A stretch of 5,307 bases of DNA from Alphaproteobacteria bacterium (lineage in GTDB: Bacteria; Pseudomonadota; Alphaproteobacteria; UBA9219), in the NCBI GenBank assembly GCA_028693775.1, contig JAQUUS010000129.1:1-5307 (forward strand), given 5' to 3'. The position numbers and the translations under genes are program-made. The notes beneath the pieces are model-generated. The model searched no databases. It saw only the letters and a list, made by a program, of their open reading frames with translations, and was not told where the DNA came from. Below are positions 4,908-5,307 of the stretch, piece after piece (position 1 is the stretch's first letter; each line of letters starts with the position of its first letter).

Positions 4908-5307
4908 ATGTCTTTTTTCAGAATTGCTCTTCCGGCTTTATTCGGGGTTCTGGCTTTTTGCGGCTGTTCGGCTGCTGTTGCCGGGATCGCGGACCCTTGC
5001 GCGCTTTCACCCCTTGCGGGGACTGTTTGCGCGGACGGGAGCCTTTATGCCGGCGCCTTTGCGCGCTCTTCCCGGCCTCTTTTCGCCATGCCTTGCGATC
5101 TGGGCATGGAGGGGACGTTGAGCGGAGGCCATTGGCGCTGCTCCGGCGTTCGATCCGTTTTTGCGCACGGCGGCGCAAAGGCCGGAAAGGCTTGCGCTTC
5201 CCAGACGTTCGGCGGGCATGACGATTGGGTTCTGCCTTCGCTGGAGGAGCTTATGCTTCTTTGCCGGGGAGGTTCGGAATTTGCTTTGTGCTCTTGCCCG
5301 GCTGTTT
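4908..5307 (+). CDS. Exported cysteine-rich DUF1566/Lcl-like protein, 3' end missing
   Basis: ATG 4908 opens a frame without a stop to the right edge (133 codons visible). Residues 1-25 form a Sec signal peptide: a short start with Arg5, a hydrophobic core (IALPALFGVLAF) and a likely signal peptidase I site after Ala25 (AVA|G). The cysteines at 18 and 20 do not fit a good lipobox. The mature part begins with SPLAGTVCADGSLYAG, then MPCDLG (62-66) and a WRCSGVRSVF segment (76-85). Next is the DDWVLPSLEELMLLC motif at 105-119, which matches the D-W-x-L-P-(S/T)-x-x-E-L signature of DUF1566/Lcl C-terminal-like domains. Eight cysteines occur after the signal peptide, suggesting disulfides outside the cytoplasm. 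Related proteins are surface or secreted and may have a C-type-lectin-like fold; the ligand is unknown. The strong signal peptide and Shine-Dalgarno make the start convincing. Much of the domain lies beyond the window. Confidence 0.8.
   Translation, partial: MSFFRIALPALFGVLAFCGCSAAVAGIADPCALSPLAGTVCADGSLYAGAFARSSRPLFAMPCDLGMEGTLSGGHWRCSGVRSVFAHGGAKAGKACASQTFGGHDDWVLPSLEELMLLCRGGSEFALCSCPAV

Overview
The window looks like chromosomal DNA from a proteobacterium, most likely an alphaproteobacterium. The evidence is a moderately GC-rich, alanine-rich coding style, the gene neighbourhood nadD-rsfS-rlmH, an alphaproteobacterial-type IHF beta subunit, and a secreted DUF1566/Lcl-like protein of a kind I associate with this class. 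The exact lineage cannot be fixed from the sequence alone. Most of the content is housekeeping. I see no insertion sequence, CRISPR array, tRNA, rRNA or phage module.

Layout. From 1 to 3916 on the plus strand there is one tightly packed run of five genes: the 3' part of a large helical protein of unknown function, a XerD-type tyrosine recombinase, nadD, rsfS and rlmH. Neighbouring genes overlap by 4 to 13 bases or are separated by at most a few bases, so they are probably one translationally coupled operon. The run meets a minus-strand pair (ihfB, then a small zinc-ribbon membrane protein) tail to tail. Only 6 bases separate the two stop codons, and a perfect 8-bp hairpin lies over the junction. 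To the right of ihfB is a divergent intergenic region of 264 bases. It holds the ihfB upstream signals, a perfect 13-bp hairpin and the ribosome binding site of a plus-strand gene. That gene encodes an exported, cysteine-rich protein and runs off the right edge. It has no stop codon in the window.

How the genes fit together. XerD resolves chromosome dimers at dif. NadD makes the NAD precursor deamido-NAD. RsfS silences ribosomes by binding the large subunit when nutrients run low, and RlmH methylates pseudouridine 1915 of 23S rRNA. nadD-rsfS-rlmH is thus a conserved growth and ribosome cluster, here joined to xerD and an unknown gene. IHF beta forms the DNA-bending IHF heterodimer.

The points most worth a second look are: the roughly 60-residue histone-H1-like lysine tail on RsfS, which has no alternative downstream start; the small membrane protein behind ihfB, which pairs a zinc ribbon with a segment resembling the superinfection-immunity family; and the strong hairpin between the divergent genes, which as a terminator would suit minus-strand transcription that no visible gene explains.
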